Origin: Pirellulales bacterium
GTDB lineage: Bacteria; Planctomycetota; Planctomycetia; Pirellulales; JACPPG01
Direction: 5' to 3'
NCBI GenBank assembly: GCA_036499395.1
Contig: DASYDW010000041.1
Location: 1 to 61,964, forward strand
DNA length: 61,964 nt
The position numbers were made by a program, and so were the translations under genes. The notes beneath the pieces are model-generated. The model had not been told where the DNA came from and did not search any database. It worked only from the letters and a program-made list of their open reading frames with translations. The number at the start of each line of letters is the position of its first letter. Within the stretch, counting starts at the first letter, position 1. This document shows positions 8,434 to 16,917 of this stretch, in pieces.

Positions 8434-9573
8434 TCAAACGGCCTCCTTCGAAAAGCGTTCGCCCCTTCCTTTACGTCCGTAACGCAGCAACCCCACCGCC
8501 GACAGCCCTACGGCCAAAAGCGCTAGGCTGCTGGGCTCGGGCACGGGTGCCGATTGAATGCTGCTTGCCATGGCGCCGCCGCCGCTGAGGGTTTGCAGCC
8601 AATTGGATGAAATGAGGGCTAGGTCTTGCCCATTGACGATGCTGTCGAAGTTGACGTCGCCGGAGAGCGTGTTTGTATGCAGCCAGTTCGACGATATAAG
8701 CGCCAAGTCCTGCCCATTGACGATGCCATCTCCGTTGGCGTCACCGGATAGCACGGTTTGGTAATGAACCGTGCCGTTCGAGGCCGCGGTGCTTGTCCCG
8801 ACTAAATGAAACTGCAGCGACAAGTCATGGGCTCCTCCGGCCGTAAATGCGGAGCCCAGGATTAGATCCTGGTGTGGCGCCAAGGTCGACGAGCTGGTCA
8901 GATTTAGCTCGGACAGGGCATTGGTCGATGGCGCCACCGATTGCCAACCAGGCACGCCATGGCTGGCATAACCGGTGAAGCCAGTTGGCTTCAGGGTGCC
9001 GCTTGTTGAAGTAATCACGTAGGCATCGACGTTGAACGTCGGCGACGTCTCTTGGTTCAAGAGAACCAGATGAGTGCCCACGACGGTGTTCGTCTTGTCG
9101 ACGACCGTGATCGCTTGAACCTGCAAACCGCCTGCATACACCAAGGGCGCAGGGTTAATGGATGTCTCGGTTCCTGTACCCGTGGGCGAGGAATAACCCC
9201 AATGCACATCTTCGGTGCCATTCACCTTGAACGGGTCACCCAGCGTGATGCTGCCTCCCGAAGGGATCGACGTATAGGACGTCAGATTCAGTTCACTGAG
9301 CCCATTTGCCGTCGGGCTCACCTGTTGCCAGCCAGTTAATCCGCGTTGGGTGAAGCTGTTCCAACCCGTGGTGCTCAACTGCCCCGAGGCCGAAGTGAGC
9401 TGATAGCCATCGAGATTGACGGGCGTACCGGCCGGATTCGAGATCGATGCCGCACCGGAATAAGGATCGATGGAAAGTGCCAGATTTTGGGCCCGCACTT
9501 CGCTGAGCGAAGCGATCAACGTCACGCATGCGACGCCGCAGGCCACTATCGTTCTGTTAGGTAGCCTTAACAT
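8434..9573 (-). CDS. Secreted protein with duplicated domain, two dockerin loops and PEP-CTERM
   Basis: The 379-residue protein has a signal peptide (cut near residue 28). Two related segments of about 85 residues follow, each ending in a GW-Q-V-P-N-LSELNLTS block (about 34-120 and 165-255). A dockerin-like pair comes next (GDANGDGIVNGQDLALISSNWL and GDVNFDSIVNGQDLALISSNWL). The tail is VPEPSS, a hydrophobic stretch and RYGRKGR, a PEP-CTERM signal. AGGAG six bases before ATG fixes the start. The duplicated segments vaguely recall lamin-tail-like beta domains, but this is a guess. It is probably surface exposed; function unknown. Confidence 0.85.
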   Translation of the reverse strand: MLRLPNRTIVACGVACVTLIASLSEVRAQNLALSIDPYSGAASISNPAGTPVNLDGYQLTSASGQLSTTGWNSFTQRGLTGWQQVSPTANGLSELNLTSYTSIPSGGSITLGDPFKVNGTEDVHWGYSSPTGTGTETSINPAPLVYAGGLQVQAITVVDKTNTVVGTHLVLLNQETSPTFNVDAYVITSTSGTLKPTGFTGYASHGVPGWQSVAPSTNALSELNLTSSSTLAPHQDLILGSAFTAGGAHDLSLQFHLVGTSTAASNGTVHYQTVLSGDANGDGIVNGQDLALISSNWLHTNTLSGDVNFDSIVNGQDLALISSNWLQTLSGGGAMASSIQSAPVPEPSSLALLAVGLSAVGLLRYGRKGRGERFSKEAV

Positions 9574-9711
9574 CAGTATCTCCTGAACCTATTCGCGTCG
9601 CGAACCGAGTGAGCGGGAGTATCGTTGGCGGTTCCCTCTCGTCGGTCGCTCGATTGGTGTTGTTCTCGTGTAGTCAAAAGCAGTCGTAATTCGTATCGAT
9701 ACGCCGACTTC

Positions 9712-10773
9712 TCACTTCTTGCGGCGGGGTAGCGCCAACACCGCAAGTAGTGCCGCCGAAAACAACACCAGACTGCCCGGTTCAGGCACCGCCAACACGC
9801 TGGCGCTCGCGGCACCGTTGGCGGAAATGTAATCTTGCTTGAAAATGCTGAAATCCGTGATGTTCACCGTTCCATCACCGCTGAGATCGCCATTGGCGCC
9901 CGTGACGCCGGTCTGCAACCAATGGCTGGTCAGAATCGCGTAATCGGCCTGATTGACCTTTCCGTCCTGATTCAAGTCGCCGGGTAGGAAATTGATACCG
10001 TTTATCGAGTCGAAGTATGCCGATCCCGAGGGCGTATCAGCGCCATTGAGAAGTTGAAAGCCGGACACGCTGCCGATCTGTACCGACGGTATCCCGCTAA
10101 CGGTCTGTCCTCCTACCGTAACGCTGAACGTCGAAGCGCCATTCGTGTACGTGAGGTCCCACTCCTGCCAGGTATTGGTCAGATACTGCAACCCGGTCGG
10201 AACCACCGTGAGGCCGCCGCCGGCGCCATCGCCAATGACGGCGTCCACATTTCCCGCGCCATCGCCACGAACCCACGCTGGCGCAGATATGAAATCGGAG
10301 CCATCTCCCTTAGTGGTTGTCACCATCATGATTTGGGCGCGGGCATTTACATCCGAACCAGCCGGCAGGTATACCATTGCCCGCATCTCGACCGTGTCTC
10401 CGGCCGCAACTGTTGCCGAGTCCTTGGCGAGGGCGTTTCCACCTTCGTTGCTGGTATCTCGGTACATACGCAGGTATTGCGTGCCCTGGAACGCCCCCGG
10501 ATCACCGCCGGTATGCGAGTTAGTGACCTGCGTGCTGACGGCGGCGTCACCCGAATTCGGAACCCAAGATCCAATGATGGCACCGGGGCCCGGTCTATAG
10601 TTGCCACTGGTATCAGGCGCGGGGACCGTGCTGACGGTGTTGTACTCTTCATAGTTGTCGTAGAAGAGATACTGGCCGGTAGTCACGTCCTGAATGGATT
10701 GTCCCGGCACGGCCGTAGCAACGGCCAACACGGCAAAAAGCGCGAACACGCTCGCAGATTTGTGGTTGGTCAT
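9712..10773 (-). CDS. Secreted dockerin / PEP-CTERM protein
   Basis: The 353-residue protein has a signal peptide (MTNHKSASVF, hydrophobic to about residue 25) and a beta-rich central part around residues 40-250 that could be a LamG-like or carbohydrate-binding-like domain. Two dockerin calcium loops follow (GDLNQDGKVNQADYAILTSHW and GDLSGDGTVNITDFSIFKQDY), then VPEPGS, a hydrophobic stretch and PRRKK. It would be exported and sorted by an exosortase. It is the first gene after the GntR regulator on the same strand, with 304 bases between. No enzyme motif is visible. Confidence 0.8.
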   Translation of the reverse strand: MTNHKSASVFALFAVLAVATAVPGQSIQDVTTGQYLFYDNYEEYNTVSTVPAPDTSGNYRPGPGAIIGSWVPNSGDAAVSTQVTNSHTGGDPGAFQGTQYLRMYRDTSNEGGNALAKDSATVAAGDTVEMRAMVYLPAGSDVNARAQIMMVTTTKGDGSDFISAPAWVRGDGAGNVDAVIGDGAGGGLTVVPTGLQYLTNTWQEWDLTYTNGASTFSVTVGGQTVSGIPSVQIGSVSGFQLLNGADTPSGSAYFDSINGINFLPGDLNQDGKVNQADYAILTSHWLQTGVTGANGDLSGDGTVNITDFSIFKQDYISANGAASASVLAVPEPGSLVLFSAALLAVLALPRRKK

Positions 10774-11077
10774 GAGGTGTACCTGTTAACAGAGGAAAGG
10801 ATTCGCGGTCTTGCCACCGCTGATGAGAATCGACATCTCCCACGCGCTCCCCTTCGTCGATCCGAGCTTTACCTTTATCCAGACCACTTCAACGATCCTT
10901 GTACGGGCAGTCTCGCCAGCGTCCAGCACGATCCGCTGCGCACGATTGCCGTGGATTGGTCCCCGTCCTTTGCGAGAGTTCGCTCCGGCCGGCATGCCTT
11001 GCTTTGGTAGTAACCTCCGTTTCCCATCTCGCGCTGCGACCTCGCAATCGCCGGCGCGCTTGGCTGCCGTCTCGGTT
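10774..11077. other. Intergenic region between regulator and PEP-CTERM gene
   Basis: These 304 bases hold no gene I can support. A 69-codon minus-strand frame (10786-10995) is present but has no binding site, no signal and no recognisable motif. The region should contain the end of the regulator transcript and the leader of the PEP-CTERM gene. I saw no convincing hairpin or promoter hexamers. Confidence 0.5.
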
Positions 11078-12262
11078 CTATTTCCCGCTATTTCCGCTTC
11101 GGTCCGCCAGAGTCTGGCCAGGGCTAACGCTCAACGACAACATAATTTCTTCGTCCGAGCAGATAGGCCGCCGCTGATCGGACATCTCGATCAATAGTTT
11201 TACCGCCAGCCGGGCTTCTTCGGCTTCGTCAATAGTGATCGCGGTGAGACGACTAAGGACCCCAGTCTCGCGACGCACTCCGCCATAGCTGACAATCGAC
11301 AGGTCGTTTGGTACCTGCAAGCCCACGTCTCCGGCGAAAAGATAGACGAGCTCCGCCAGTGAATCGAATGTGGCAAACAGTGCGGTGGGGGGCTGCGGCA
11401 ACGAGAACATCTGGCCTAACCAGCGTTTCGTCTGCTCCTCGATGCTATGCATGTCCTCGACGCTGGAAAACGTCTTCAATTTGCTGTAGTGGACCAACTC
11501 CGGCGGAAGGTCACAGCCCGCCTCGGCCAGGGCCTCGCGAAACCCGACCTCCGACGCTGCCACGGTGGCCCCTTGCGGACCCGACATGAAAGCTGCGCGA
11601 CGATGCCCCTTCTCGAGCATCAATCGGGCCGCCTGATAACCCAACCTCTGTTCGGGTACGCGCAGCACCGGCGCCTTGACATCAGCGACAGACCGATGCA
11701 ATAGCACAACGGGGATCCCCGCCTCCTGCATGACCTGAACCTGGTAGCTCGGAGTAGCCGTCGCGGAACATGGATTCAGCGCGATCCCTGACACTCGGTT
11801 GTGCAGCAAATGCAATAAGTGATCACCCTGCTGGGCCACGTCATTGTTGCTGTTGCAAATGACGGTGGGCCGGCCGGCAACTTTCGCCGCATGCTCAAAG
11901 GCCGCCAGCAAACTTGGGTAATAGCCCGTCGAGACTTCATTGACCACGACGGCAAACGAAGGAGCACGGGTAGCGGCGCTGTCCGAGGCTCGGTCGACGA
12001 CGAACGTCCCCTTGCCATGAACCCGCTCCACCGCTCCTTCGCGCTCAAGCTCACACAAAGCCTGGCGAACCGTATGGCGCGAAACCCGGAGGGTTTCGGC
12101 CAGCTTTTTCTCGCTGGGCAACGCGTCACCGGGGCGCAATCGCCCAACGGCAATGTCGCCTAAGAGCTGGGAACGCAGACGCTCGTGCTTTTGCTGAGTC
12201 CGCCGAATGGGCTCCACGGCTGCAAGCCCTCCGCTCGATTTGATGATCTCAGGGCTGGTCAC
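11078..12262 (-). CDS. GntR-type transcriptional regulator with LacI-like sugar-binding domain
   Basis: The 394-residue protein has an N-terminal winged helix of the GntR family at about 25-90 (GDALPSEKKLAETLRVSRHTVRQAL, then GAVERVHGKGTFVV). A periplasmic-binding-protein-like effector domain follows from about 100 (FAVVVNEVSTGYYPSLLAAFEHAAK). This is the AraR-type arrangement, in which a sugar or sugar-acid releases the repressor from DNA. The GTG start at 12262 has GGGAGG six bases before it. It diverges from the 12635-16303 operon and heads the minus-strand run, so it likely controls both arms. The ligand is unknown. Confidence 0.92.
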   Translation of the reverse strand: MTSPEIIKSSGGLAAVEPIRRTQQKHERLRSQLLGDIAVGRLRPGDALPSEKKLAETLRVSRHTVRQALCELEREGAVERVHGKGTFVVDRASDSAATRAPSFAVVVNEVSTGYYPSLLAAFEHAAKVAGRPTVICNSNNDVAQQGDHLLHLLHNRVSGIALNPCSATATPSYQVQVMQEAGIPVVLLHRSVADVKAPVLRVPEQRLGYQAARLMLEKGHRRAAFMSGPQGATVAASEVGFREALAEAGCDLPPELVHYSKLKTFSSVEDMHSIEEQTKRWLGQMFSLPQPPTALFATFDSLAELVYLFAGDVGLQVPNDLSIVSYGGVRRETGVLSRLTAITIDEAEEARLAVKLLIEMSDQRRPICSDEEIMLSLSVSPGQTLADRSGNSGK

Positions 12263-12634
12263 GACCGACCTCCCACTCTACTTTGACAGACGTTCTAAAG
12301 ACATCTGCAGAGAGATACGAAATAGGTTGACGTTAAGCTAATGTTAGGAAAGGAGCTTGTCAACAAAATTGTTCGAGAAGATTGCTGGACACTCGACAAA
12401 TATCGTCTAGATTCGACGAACTCTGCTAATTGGTTGCTCAAATTGGCAGGCCATCGGACGGCTATCCAAGTCAACTGGTGGTCCGATTTGAATCGACAAG
12501 AGGTTGTAACAGATGCGTTTTTCAGCGTACGACGCCAAAATACCCTGTCCTGAGGGGCCCTCTCTCCCCAGGAAATCCGGCAATTTCTAGAGCCTACGCA
12601 GCCACGACGGCCATCAAGGATTCGGCAGAAACGC
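12263..12634. promoter_or_regulatory. Divergent control region with candidate operators
   Basis: This 372-base spacer is visibly AT-richer than its surroundings. It contains two short dyads: AACAA-AA-TTGTT at 12362-12373 and TCGTC-7 bases-GACGA at 12403-12419. They lie between the divergent GntR regulator and HEAT-protein genes. GntR proteins bind short palindromes in such places, so these are candidate operators. I could not identify clear -35/-10 pairs, and no gene is visible here. Confidence 0.45.
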
Positions 12635-13549
12635 ATGAACGAAAACCTCGTTTCCGGGCCCGCGGATCGGTCGGCGAGCCGAATCGATGTGATACGCGCA
12701 AGCGCGCTGACCGTGCTCCGGAAATCGCTCGTGAACCCGTCGCCTTACGTTCGATTGCACGCCGCAGAGTCCCTGGTCGCCTTTGGCTACGCCGAAGCGG
12801 TATTGCCAATCTTCGAGCTGGCTCTCGAGCGAGAAGGCAATCTCCCTGGCCAGCGAATCTGTGTTTGGCGCGTGCTGGCCCGAGCGAAGCGAACTGCGAC
12901 CGAACGCACACGGCACGTCGATCAGATATGTGCGGTTTGTCTAAGCCCTGGCAGCCCAGACGCGGCGAGCGCCGCGGAGTCGCTTGCCAAGCTGAAGTAT
13001 CGAGTCGATGCCGCACATCGTACGCAGTTCGAGCACGCCATCGAACGCCTGCCCGGCAGCGCGATACCTCACGGCCGCTGGCTGCTTGCAGTTTCTGGCA
13101 ATGCACACGATCTGGAGCGATTAACCGACCTGCTCGGCGATCCCGACCCGATCATCCGAGGCATCGCCGCGTACGCGCTACGTCATATTCGCGACACGCT
13201 TCCAACCGCGACCTTAGAGCGGATTCTCGCAGTCGCGATGGCCGAGACGGATCCATCGAGTCGCAAGTACTGCATCAGCGCCGCATTCATCACTGCATCA
13301 GAAAACGCGGATTTCGCAAATCTCAAGCAAGCTATTCTGGATTATCTGTCCCATGGCACGAACGATGAGAAATACGAATCGGCAACAGCTCTGGGAATTC
13401 GCGGCGCCGCTGGGGACCTGGACATACTGGTTCCGCTCCTGCACGATGCGGATGCTGACGTTCAGGTTGCGGCGTCAACCGCGGTGTTGCAGATATTAGC
13501 CAGGACCGGAGAGTTCACCTTGCGCAATATTCCGTATGCTGTTGCCTGA
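12635..13549 (+). CDS. HEAT-repeat protein
   Basis: The 304-residue protein is built from alpha-helical repeats resembling HEAT/PBS-lyase units: SPYVRLHAAESLVAFG near 36-51, DPDPIIRGIAAYALRHI near 168-184, NDEKYESATALGIRG near 246-260 and DADVQVAASTAVLQIL near 272-287. There is no signal peptide or membrane segment. HEAT proteins act as binding scaffolds. It is the first gene of the plus-strand operon facing the regulator and precedes the aldolase by about 110 bases. The ATG at 12635 lacks a strong binding site, so the start is less certain. Confidence 0.75.
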   Translation: MNENLVSGPADRSASRIDVIRASALTVLRKSLVNPSPYVRLHAAESLVAFGYAEAVLPIFELALEREGNLPGQRICVWRVLARAKRTATERTRHVDQICAVCLSPGSPDAASAAESLAKLKYRVDAAHRTQFEHAIERLPGSAIPHGRWLLAVSGNAHDLERLTDLLGDPDPIIRGIAAYALRHIRDTLPTATLERILAVAMAETDPSSRKYCISAAFITASENADFANLKQAILDYLSHGTNDEKYESATALGIRGAAGDLDILVPLLHDADADVQVAASTAVLQILARTGEFTLRNIPYAVA

Positions 13550-13658
13550 ACGTCCGCAGAGATTTGCAAAGCACTGGTCCCTGTGTCGATTGCAGATAGT
13601 TAAAGCCCAAGCCGTGGCCGCGTTTGCTTTCCTCTAGCTTAAAGGCGCCGCACGAAAC

Positions 13659-14465
13659 ATGAGATGCAGCAAGATCAAGGCTAAGTTGGCGAATAACGAG
13701 CCCGCGCTCTGTACGCAATTGCATTTGACCGACCCTTCGGTGTTCGAGCTGGCAAGCTTGATGGGTTTCGACGGGTTGTGGATGGACCTGGAGCATCATG
13801 GCTACAGCGTGGAAACTGCCGGACAATTGATGCGCGCGGCGCGCGTGGGAAGTGCGGACATCGTGGCGCGTCCGGCCAAGGGCGAATTCATGCGGATGGG
13901 GCGCCTGCTGGAGATGGGAGCTCAGGCGATCATGTATCCGCGTTGCGAGGACGCCGAAGAGGCTGCGGAAGTCGTCCGTTGGGCGAAATTTGCTCCCCTG
14001 GGTCGACGCGGCTTCGACGGCGGCAACGCCGACGCGATCTACACCGCCGCGCCCCTCTTGGAGTATCTAGCGCACGCCAACCGCGAAACCTTCATTCTGA
14101 TCCAACTGGAAGAAGATTGTGCCGTCGACCGCGCCGAGGAAATCGCGGCCACGCCGGGGGTCGATGCCTTGCTGCTCGGACCTGCCGACTTTTCGATTCT
14201 GGGAGGATTTCCGCTGCAGTTCGACCACCCTAAACTTACCAAGGCCGTGGAAAAGGTCGCCGTCGCCGCGCGCAATACCGGTAAGCATTGGGCGCGCACG
14301 GTCGGCACGCCCGAGCAAGCAGGACAGGCCCTCGAAATGGGAGCGCGCCTCTTGTTTCACAATGCTGACATCGTGATGCTCAAGCGCGGCCTGGAAAATA
14401 TTCAGTCCCAGTTCGCCTCGCTGGGCTTCCGCTTCGAGAATCGCCTGAAACCGAGCACTACTTAA
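13659..14465 (+). CDS. HpcH/HpaI-family class II aldolase
   Basis: The 268-residue protein matches the HpcH/HpaI aldolase family: catalytic His47 in MDLEHH, Arg71, metal ligands Glu151 (QLEED) and Asp177 (GPADFS), and the GRRGFDGG loop (115-122). Enzymes of this family cleave 2-oxo-3-deoxy (or 4-hydroxy-2-oxo) acids to pyruvate and an aldehyde, for example in homoprotocatechuate or L-rhamnonate breakdown. It is cytoplasmic. With the next two oxidoreductases and the RraA-like and PhyH genes on the other arm, it suggests breakdown of a hydroxylated or sugar acid. The exact substrate is not visible. Confidence 0.9.
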   Translation: MRCSKIKAKLANNEPALCTQLHLTDPSVFELASLMGFDGLWMDLEHHGYSVETAGQLMRAARVGSADIVARPAKGEFMRMGRLLEMGAQAIMYPRCEDAEEAAEVVRWAKFAPLGRRGFDGGNADAIYTAAPLLEYLAHANRETFILIQLEEDCAVDRAEEIAATPGVDALLLGPADFSILGGFPLQFDHPKLTKAVEKVAVAARNTGKHWARTVGTPEQAGQALEMGARLLFHNADIVMLKRGLENIQSQFASLGFRFENRLKPSTT

Positions 14466-14494
14466 ACTCGCCTTGGCAAAGCAAGGGGCTTGGC

Positions 14495-15496
14495 TTGAAC
14501 ACTCAGCGATTGCTCATCATCGGAGTCGGGTCGATTGGCGAGCGGCATTTACGCTGCGCGCAGCGGCTGGGCCGGGCCGAAGTAACTTGCTTTGACATTA
14601 ACGCTTCGCTGCGAGATTCGGTCGCACAACGATATGGCGTTGCCAACGCCTACGATAATCTCGAGGACGCGATCGCGGTGGCGCCGACGGCGGCCGTCAT
14701 TTGCGTGCCCGCGCATCTGCACATCACGATCGCCAACCAACTAGCCGAGCGAGGTGTGCATCTCCTAATCGAAAAGCCTTTGAGCACCAGCCTCGCAGGC
14801 GTTGACGAATTGCGGTTGCTCGTCGAGCAGCGCCGCATCGTAGCCGCTGTTGGATACGTTCAGCGGGCGAATCCTGTTCTCGCCGCCATGCGCGAAGCAC
14901 TCCTCTCAGAGCGATTCGGGCGACCGGTGGAACTCGTTGCCGTGGCCGGACAGGATTTCCCCTTCTATCGCCCTGCCTATCGCGACACCTACTACCGCGA
15001 CAGGTCAACCGGAGGGGGCGCGATTCAAGATGCACTTACGCATTTGATCAACGCAGGGGAATGGCTTGTCGGCCCCATCGATCGAGTCGTGGCCGATGCG
15101 AAACATGCCGTTGTTCCCGGCGTCGATGTCGAGGATACGGTGCATGTGCTGGCGAATCATGGAGGAATTCCCGCCTCGTATAGCTTGAACCAGCACCAGG
15201 CGCCTAACGAGTTTACGATCACCGTTATCTGCGAGCGCGGCACGTTGCGTTTCGAGCTGCATGAGAATCGCTGGCGATGGATGGTCGAGCCGGGCAACGC
15301 CTGGCACGACGAGCCCGGAGCGCTGGTCGAACGTGACGACTTCTTCGTGGCGCAACTGCGCACTTTTTTCGAAGCCATTGAGAAACAGGAGCCACCGCTC
15401 TGCTCCTTAGAAGAGGGAATGCAAACCTTGCGTGTGAATCTTGCCATACTTAAATCTCTCGAGACGGCCAGTTGGGTATCCACTTCCGCTGATTGA
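14495..15496 (+). CDS. Gfo/Idh/MocA-family oxidoreductase
   Basis: The 333-residue protein has an N-terminal Rossmann fold with GVGSIGERH (10-18) and the EKP motif (Glu93-Lys94-Pro95) that marks the Gfo/Idh/MocA family. A GGGAIQDALTHLIN block lies near residue 171. These enzymes oxidise or reduce sugars, inositols or sugar acids with NAD(P). The start is TTG at 14495, preceded by AGGGG six bases away. It sits 29 bases after the aldolase stop and 9 bases before the SDR gene, so the three are probably one transcript. Confidence 0.92.
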   Translation: MNTQRLLIIGVGSIGERHLRCAQRLGRAEVTCFDINASLRDSVAQRYGVANAYDNLEDAIAVAPTAAVICVPAHLHITIANQLAERGVHLLIEKPLSTSLAGVDELRLLVEQRRIVAAVGYVQRANPVLAAMREALLSERFGRPVELVAVAGQDFPFYRPAYRDTYYRDRSTGGGAIQDALTHLINAGEWLVGPIDRVVADAKHAVVPGVDVEDTVHVLANHGGIPASYSLNQHQAPNEFTITVICERGTLRFELHENRWRWMVEPGNAWHDEPGALVERDDFFVAQLRTFFEAIEKQEPPLCSLEEGMQTLRVNLAILKSLETASWVSTSAD

Positions 15497-15505
15497 TCGC
15501 GAAGC

Positions 15506-16303
15506 ATGATGACCGCAGAACCAACGATTCAACAACTGTTCGACTTGACCGGTCGTACTGCATTGGTGACCGGTGGAACAGGGCACCTGGGCAGATCCTC
15601 GGCTCGCGCGCTGGCCGAGGCCGGCGCGAGCGTCGTCGTTTCCAGTCGTGACGCTGGGCGCGCGGCGTCGTTCGCCAGCCAACTACCCGTGATGGGCGCG
15701 GCCTGCCATCATGGTGTGTGCCTCGATCACCAGTCGGTGGATCGTCTGGCTGATGAGTTCGCGGGAATCACCGCCCAGTGCGGGCCGATTGGCGTGCTGG
15801 TGAATAACGGACATGAACAGGTGAAAGCCGACCTTACCACCTGCAGCGGAGAGGAATTCACGCGGCAATTGGCAAATGCGACGGGCTATTTTCTGCTGGC
15901 GCGGATGGTGCGTGATCAGGCCGTCGAGCGCGGCGTGCCCGCGAGCATCATCATGCTTGGCTCGATGTACGGACTCGTGGCTTCTTACCCCGAAGTATAC
16001 GTGCCCGGCTCGGCGAGTCCGGTCGCCTATCACGCTCTGAAGGGGGGCATCTTGCAGATGACGCGGCACCTGGCGGTCTACTGGGCTCAGGATCGGGTGC
16101 GCGTCAACGCTCTCAGTCCAGGGCCATTTCCGGCGCCGGGCGTGTCCTCAGAACTCAAAGCGCGGTTGTCCGAAAAATCTCCCATGCGTCGAATGGGCGA
16201 GCCACACGAGCTCAAGGGTGCCGTGCTCTTTCTTGCCAGCGACGCAAGTAGCTACGTCACCGGACAAAATCTAATTGTCGACGGCGGATGGACCGCCTGG
16301 TGA
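15506..16303 (+). CDS. SDR-family NAD(P)-dependent oxidoreductase
   Basis: The 265-residue protein is a classical short-chain dehydrogenase. It has the cofactor loop TGGTGHLG (22-29), an NNG motif (100-102), catalytic Ser153, Tyr175 and Lys179 (YHALK), and the C-terminal SYVTGQNLIVDGG typical of gluconate-5-dehydrogenase-like members. It is cytoplasmic. It ends the plus-strand operon with the aldolase and MocA oxidoreductase and probably oxidises a hydroxyl of the pathway substrate. Two adjacent ATGs (15506, 15509) are possible starts. Confidence 0.92.
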   Translation: MMTAEPTIQQLFDLTGRTALVTGGTGHLGRSSARALAEAGASVVVSSRDAGRAASFASQLPVMGAACHHGVCLDHQSVDRLADEFAGITAQCGPIGVLVNNGHEQVKADLTTCSGEEFTRQLANATGYFLLARMVRDQAVERGVPASIIMLGSMYGLVASYPEVYVPGSASPVAYHALKGGILQMTRHLAVYWAQDRVRVNALSPGPFPAPGVSSELKARLSEKSPMRRMGEPHELKGAVLFLASDASSYVTGQNLIVDGGWTAW

Positions 16304-16644
16304 AGCTTTTGGGGGATGCATCACGAGGGGCAGAAATAGATCCGGTCGCTCAGAGACACCAACTACGGCGACCGTATCGCACGAGTTCTTGTCGTGCTTC
16401 GACCACGGACGCGTAGAAGCAGCTTTCTTTGCGAGGAGGCTCAGGCCGATGGCTGCGGCAGATGTTCCGTTGCGATGCTACTCGCTGCATCGTACGTCCA
16501 CTTATCATCGGCCAGAATAGAAGGCGACGTTCGAGGTTGTTCGGTTTGCCGGATCCGCATCGGCCGCGGTGCATGACGAGGTGAGTCCCAACAAGAGGTC
16601 CGCACAGTTGACAAGAAAATACTTCACGGGCGGCCTGCGTGCAG
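16304..16644. other. Intergenic region, no gene seen
   Basis: These 341 bases lie between the convergent ends of the SDR gene and the PepSY-like lipoprotein gene. Frames of 60-105 codons exist on both strands but none has a binding site, signal or recognisable motif. I saw no clear terminator hairpin. Confidence 0.5.
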
Positions 16645-16917
16645 CTATTCGACTTCCAGGATTTCACCGGTGGCAGTCACTTCGACGTCATGCACTTTGC
16701 CATTTTTCGTTTTACCAGTGATTTCGTAGACATTCTCGCCGCGCAGCGTGGCTGTTTCAAATTTCAGGTCGGGAAACGCTTTCTTGGCGGCAGCCTGGGC
16801 GGCTTTCATCGCTGCCTCGGGCACTTGCTCGATCGTGATCGGCTTGTCGGATTGCTTTCCCTTGTGACCGCAACCGGTCAGCGCCACGAGCATCACGACA
16901 CACAGCAATCGTTGCAT
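16645..16917 (-). CDS. Small lipoprotein with PepSY-like domain
   Basis: The 90-residue protein begins MQRLLCVVMLVALTGCG, a lipoprotein signal with the lipid-attached cysteine at residue 16. The mature part has the pattern of one PepSY-like unit (QAAAKKAFPDLKFETATLRGENVYEITGKTKNGKVHDVEVTATGEILEVE). Its ATG shares one base with the TAA of the DUF1559 gene (TAATG), so I reject the longer 120-residue reading frame. PepSY units often act as protease-inhibitory or binding modules outside the membrane. Coupling to the DUF1559 protein suggests a joint envelope role. Confidence 0.8.
   Translation of the reverse strand: MQRLLCVVMLVALTGCGHKGKQSDKPITIEQVPEAAMKAAQAAAKKAFPDLKFETATLRGENVYEITGKTKNGKVHDVEVTATGEILEVE

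Noticed and set aside
10786..10995. 69-codon minus-strand frame between the regulator and PEP-CTERM genes
   Set aside because: No ribosome binding site, signal peptide or recognisable motif, and it is short enough to occur by chance in GC-rich DNA.
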